Source of the DNA: Flavobacteriaceae bacterium UBA4166
Lineage (GTDB): Bacteria; Bacteroidota; Bacteroidia; Flavobacteriales; Flavobacteriaceae
Length of the DNA stretch: 64,000 bases
Assembly (NCBI GenBank): GCA_002379985.1
Contig: DFVG01000030.1
Location: forward strand, 64,129 to 128,128
Direction of reading: 5' to 3'
The translations under genes were made by a program, and so were the position numbers. The notes under the pieces were generated by a model. It worked only from the letters and a program-made list of their open reading frames with translations. It was not told the origin of the DNA and searched no databases. Below, piece by piece: positions 60,928-64,000 of the stretch. Within the stretch, counting starts at the first letter, position 1; each line of letters begins with the position of its first letter.

Positions 60928-61626
60928 TTATTTCCGAATCTTTTTGTCCCAATAAACATACCCTCCAAAAACAAGTAGGCTTACAATAGAACCATAGATG
61001 AGCCCTTGCTGTAATCCATCTGTATGCTGCCCTAGAATGGCGATAAATAGGGTAAGCGGGGTAATGCCGAGTAAGGTGGCCCCAATGAATTTCCAATAAC
61101 TCATGCCTAGAATTCCGGCCACAAAACTAATGGCATCGTTAGAAAGTAACGGATTCATGCGCGTTACCACAACCGCCCAAAAACCGTAATCATCCAGAAA
61201 ATCCTCGATCTTTTGTTCTGCTTTATTCCCAATGAGACGGTTTACCGCTGATTCTCCGAAATAAGTTCCTATGAAATAACCCACACTCGAGGCACAGAAG
61301 ATAGCAGTGTAGACCAATAAACTTCCCCAAATAGGACCGTATGCTACAATGCTTACAACCATCAGTGCCAAAGTAGGTACAACAATGAGAAACATCTGCA
61401 CGATCATGGCAATGATAATAACGAAAGGACCCAACCATCCAAAACCGTCTACCCAGTGACGAATTCGTTCCTGATCATTACTGGTTAGCACACTCCATGC
61501 CTCATTTATTGCCCCCTGAAAAGAATCACTTAGAAAATAAGAAAGGGTAACCCCTACCACGATCACAATGGACAGCAGCAGGGGAAGTTGGCTTTTGTTA
61601 TTTTCTTCAGTGGGTTTATTTGACAT
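60928..61626 (-). CDS. TVP38/TMEM64 (VTT-domain) family membrane protein
   Basis: The 232-residue protein has a VTT domain with about six membrane segments. Family motifs include a G-x-x-V-G-Y-F-I-G-T-Y-F-G segment and, later, FWAVVVTRMNPLLSND. DedA-related proteins of this type act in lipid or membrane homeostasis; the exact cargo is unknown. The ATG at 61626 is preferred over a TTG one codon upstream. The 219-base gap 60709-60927 is AT-rich and shows nothing further. Confidence 0.88.
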   Translation of the reverse strand: MSNKPTEENNKSQLPLLLSIVIVVGVTLSYFLSDSFQGAINEAWSVLTSNDQERIRHWVDGFGWLGPFVIIIAMIVQMFLIVVPTLALMVVSIVAYGPIWGSLLVYTAIFCASSVGYFIGTYFGESAVNRLIGNKAEQKIEDFLDDYGFWAVVVTRMNPLLSNDAISFVAGILGMSYWKFIGATLLGITPLTLFIAILGQHTDGLQQGLIYGSIVSLLVFGGYVYWDKKIRK

Positions 61627-61679
61627 CAATACTAGAAAAGCGACGCCCTAAACTTATAAAGATTAATTTACAATGCTTG

Positions 61680-63035
61680 CTAATTTTTTTCTTGGTATCC
61701 TTTCCCGTTATAGGTAAGAATGCTAGTCTGGGTTGAAAGAATCGTGTCAGTAGGAGTACATACTCCATTTTCATCTTCGGAAAAAACTCGCTGAGTAATG
61801 TTAGTAGTTACATTAATATCAAAAAAACCAGCTGTTTTAGAAGTATCTAGGGCCAATTCTTTTTCGATTATATCAAAATGGGCATAACAGGAATTTACAT
61901 TCACTTCTCCCATACTTTTATACATGGTATATTGATTTAGTAATCGTTTTAAGCGGTTTTTATCTTTGCTATATAGCGATAACACCTCTTCCCTATATGG
62001 ATTGGGTTGTGAATTGTTTTTGAAATTAATAATAATACCAAACGCTTTTTCGTGGTCATTTATACGATATGCCAAGGGATCCAGATCAATGCTTTCAATA
62101 GCAATGGCATCCGATTGCCAACCATTTTCCTCATATGTCTCAAACAATTGATGGGTTATAACCCCAGAATGGGGGTTTGTCAAAATCATGTGTGTATTAA
62201 GGCGAAGTAGGTCTTCATCCTCTTCTGCTATTTCCGGAATAATGACAAGGGTTTCGTTCGTTACTTGAGAAAGTTCGGCAACCAACAAATATTCCACGGC
62301 AATTTGAGCCCATTCCAGTTTTAAGTCCATTAAAATACTGTTGACTAATACATAGCCGTCAATAGACTCGTGAAGTTTATCGGTTGCTATTTCCTTGATG
62401 TTACCATCCTCAGCGATGGTATAAGAAATTTGGGTCACTTGTTTTAGTTCCGACCAAAAAATGCGATTTACGGTAATGTTTTTCTTGCTTATCTTTGAAA
62501 CCACTTGAGACCATCCTTCGGCGATTTCATCATAAGCAACGACCTCATGATCAATTGGTTTTCCTTCTAACGTATAATTTATAAGTCTACTTTCTATTTC
62601 TGCATCTCCTTTTTTACAAGTAATGACAACGGTATGAAAAGAATCTGATAGGCGAATTCGGTAGGCTGAATAGACGCGATAATAATAGCCAACTTCATAC
62701 CAGTTTTCGTAGATCAGCGGCAGACGAAACGCTTCGGGGTCTACCGGGTTTATATCATCTTCATCGATATAACTATCGTAATTGGTCGTCGCAAGTATTG
62801 GTAGCTGTTGTAGCGGAAGGGCTTTCAAGGCCTCCTTAAAGTTGCTACCCATGATCTTGTACTCAGATATTTTCTCAGCTCCTTCTGCTACTTCCGAAAG
62901 GGTATCCAAAGAATTTTCTTCGTCGTGAATTGTCTCTTGATTATGCGCTATCTGGGTCGTTTCCGTAGCACTCTTTTTCATTTGTTGATCACAAGAAACG
63001 ATCGTTATGAGAATCAATAGGTAAATGAATTTCAT
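61680..63035 (-). CDS. Lipoprotein of unknown function
   Basis: The 451-residue protein has a lipobox Cys15 (TIVSC) and a 60-residue linker. I do not recognise a domain. The sequence is mixed alpha/beta with many acidic residues, several Tyr pairs near residues 107-122, and a repeated hydrophobic-acidic alternation. It starts 4 bases after the gene before it. Together with the two upstream genes it seems to form one unit with a membrane-facing role. Confidence 0.6.
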   Translation of the reverse strand: MKFIYLLILITIVSCDQQMKKSATETTQIAHNQETIHDEENSLDTLSEVAEGAEKISEYKIMGSNFKEALKALPLQQLPILATTNYDSYIDEDDINPVDPEAFRLPLIYENWYEVGYYYRVYSAYRIRLSDSFHTVVITCKKGDAEIESRLINYTLEGKPIDHEVVAYDEIAEGWSQVVSKISKKNITVNRIFWSELKQVTQISYTIAEDGNIKEIATDKLHESIDGYVLVNSILMDLKLEWAQIAVEYLLVAELSQVTNETLVIIPEIAEEDEDLLRLNTHMILTNPHSGVITHQLFETYEENGWQSDAIAIESIDLDPLAYRINDHEKAFGIIINFKNNSQPNPYREEVLSLYSKDKNRLKRLLNQYTMYKSMGEVNVNSCYAHFDIIEKELALDTSKTAGFFDINVTTNITQRVFSEDENGVCTPTDTILSTQTSILTYNGKGYQEKN

Positions 63036-63039
63036 ATAC

Positions 63040-63624
63040 TTATTTTTTAAAAACCAGCTTTTCCTCTTTCAAAAACTCCCCTTCGTAAAAATAATTGATT
63101 TCGCCGCAATGTAACTTGGAGTCGGTTGCACAGGGTTCCTTGTAAAATTCGGCGATTCGGTATTGCGTGTACATGCCTAATTCTTCAGAAATAAAACCTC
63201 CTATATCTTCTTCATTTTCAATGAAATAATAGGTGCCCGCATCTTGAAAAATATTGAAAACAAAATGTTTAGAATATTCATAGAAGTAAATCACGTCATC
63301 ACCTGTATACGTGAGCCTTTCTCCGATTTTATCTTTAGTTTGAATATGTTCTTTAATTTTTTCCTGAATGGCCGCTTGAAGAATCCCTTGGTCTTTTTCG
63401 GGATATCGTATCAGATAAAGGTTGTGGTACACCTTCGATTGAATAAAATGCATGTTTTTGAAAAATAAATGATTTATCGTGACACTTAAAACAACCACGG
63501 AAAGCATGGCAAGCGCGACCAACTTTCGTTTATTTCTAGCAATAATCCAATTCAATAATTTGAAAAACAAGAGCCCAAAAAGAGCTATGACCAACAGTGC
63601 TATGAGGACGATCGTAATTTCCAT
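63040..63624 (-). CDS. Membrane protein of unknown function
   Basis: The 194-residue protein has two N-terminal hydrophobic segments (about residues 4-24 and 36-53) and a soluble C-terminal part of about 130 residues. In the soluble part are YRIAEFYKEP and, late, HCGEINYF, with two cysteines (ACATDSK region and HCG) that could pair. No family is recognised. The gene lies 1 base after the next gene upstream and 4 bases before the lipoprotein gene. Confidence 0.6.
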   Translation of the reverse strand: MEITIVLIALLVIALFGLLFFKLLNWIIARNKRKLVALAMLSVVVLSVTINHLFFKNMHFIQSKVYHNLYLIRYPEKDQGILQAAIQEKIKEHIQTKDKIGERLTYTGDDVIYFYEYSKHFVFNIFQDAGTYYFIENEEDIGGFISEELGMYTQYRIAEFYKEPCATDSKLHCGEINYFYEGEFLKEEKLVFKK

Positions 63625-63625
63625 G

Positions 63626-63967
63626 TTATACCATATCGATTACTTTTTCTAATACATAATGCGCCATGATAACGAGTACAAATGTTCCAAGGAACACCCC
63701 AAATCTTGCTATTCTTGTATCCGATTGGTTCTTTAATATCCTTTTTAGGAAAAAAATATCTGCAAGGATGAATAGGACGGCAGTAGTGGCTCCAATCGCA
63801 AATCCGATATGTAAAACACCCCAGTAATAGAACCTAGCGAGTAAATACCCTACCCCTTCATTTGATGCTTTAAACGGCGCCAATCGCAAGTACGCATACA
63901 CAATTCCAAACACCAACGATATGATTGCCCATATGGTATATGTTGTGATTTGGGATAGGGCTTTCAC
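63626..63967 (-). CDS. Small membrane protein of unknown function
   Basis: The 113-residue protein has three or four hydrophobic segments. The only in-frame start is GTG at 63967; an in-frame stop lies 6 codons further upstream (63986-63988). It is the first gene of the three-gene unit, and its stop is 1 base before the next start. No family was recognised. The region 63989-64000 is too short to show a promoter. Confidence 0.55.
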   Translation of the reverse strand: MKALSQITTYTIWAIISLVFGIVYAYLRLAPFKASNEGVGYLLARFYYWGVLHIGFAIGATTAVLFILADIFFLKRILKNQSDTRIARFGVFLGTFVLVIMAHYVLEKVIDMV

Positions 63968-64000
63968 AAGAGGATGCTTACTTATTTAAGCACTACCTTT

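Noticed and set aside
1..64000. tRNA, rRNA, CRISPR array, prophage or insertion sequence
   Set aside because: No cloverleaf, repeat-spacer array, transposase or phage structural gene was recognised on either strand; a profile search would be needed to exclude small non-coding RNAs.

Overview
The window is chromosomal DNA of a member of Bacteroidota, most likely a marine Flavobacteriaceae. The evidence is threefold. Promoters carry a TAnnTTTG element instead of the enterobacterial -10 box. There are several SusC/Oar-type TonB-dependent receptors, proteins with type IX secretion (T9SS) C-terminal domains, a PorP/SprF protein and many lipoproteins with acidic residues after the lipid cysteine. 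Flavobacterial housekeeping proteins such as a Cys-poor DksA, DUF3078 and DUF2480 are also present. I saw no rRNA, tRNA, CRISPR array, prophage or insertion sequence. The gene density is very high, and no gap between genes exceeds 300 bases.

Layout. 1-1449: two tandem small zinc-ribbon proteins and thiL. 1568-6395: a four-gene operon encoding a T9SS-sorted choice-of-anchor-B protein, a seven-repeat propeller-like lipoprotein, an MbnP-like lipoprotein and an MbnH/MauG-like di-haem lipoprotein. 6492-13840: a complete SUF iron-sulfur operon (sufA-B-C-D-S-E plus a DUF59/SufT-like protein and DUF2480), with two lipoprotein genes inserted in it. 13880-18072: DUF3078 protein, HflX, a cytoplasmic EEP phosphohydrolase and PorP/SprF. 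18150-23627: a divergent module of DUF5689 lipoprotein plus TonB receptor against a secreted EEP nuclease/phosphatase. 23686-27482: a four-helix membrane protein and an Oar-type receptor. 27630-33099: aromatic amino acid catabolism (hmgA, hppD, kynA) with DUF3108 and an M23 peptidase. 33160-37192: uvrC and a patatin-barrel protein.

37328-42469: a His-rich exported protein with a metal-type TonB receptor, then rimK, a deacylase and a formyl-THF cycloligase as an overlapping set. 42480-43210: CD225/dispanin plus DUF2752. 43202-48373: lspA, an adhesin-like protein, DksA-like protein and ileS. 48533-50906: an outer-membrane barrel, an HNH/NUMOD4-type protein with a zinc-ribbon partner, and a CBS protein. 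51020-58017: M28 peptidase, NAD-binding protein, M13 peptidase, a small lipoprotein and threonine dehydrogenase. 58069-63967: a T9SS-exported reprolysin-like protease, a TVP38 membrane protein and a three-gene cluster of unknown function.

The best candidates for undescribed biology are five. They are the apparently surface-anchored MbnP/MbnH-like operon, the NlpE-like lipoprotein inside the SUF operon, the divergent DUF5689/TonB/EEP module, the RimK plus deacylase pair behind a perfect 13-bp palindrome, and the HNH-domain/zinc-ribbon pair. All functional statements rest on motifs and context read by eye; no database search was run.
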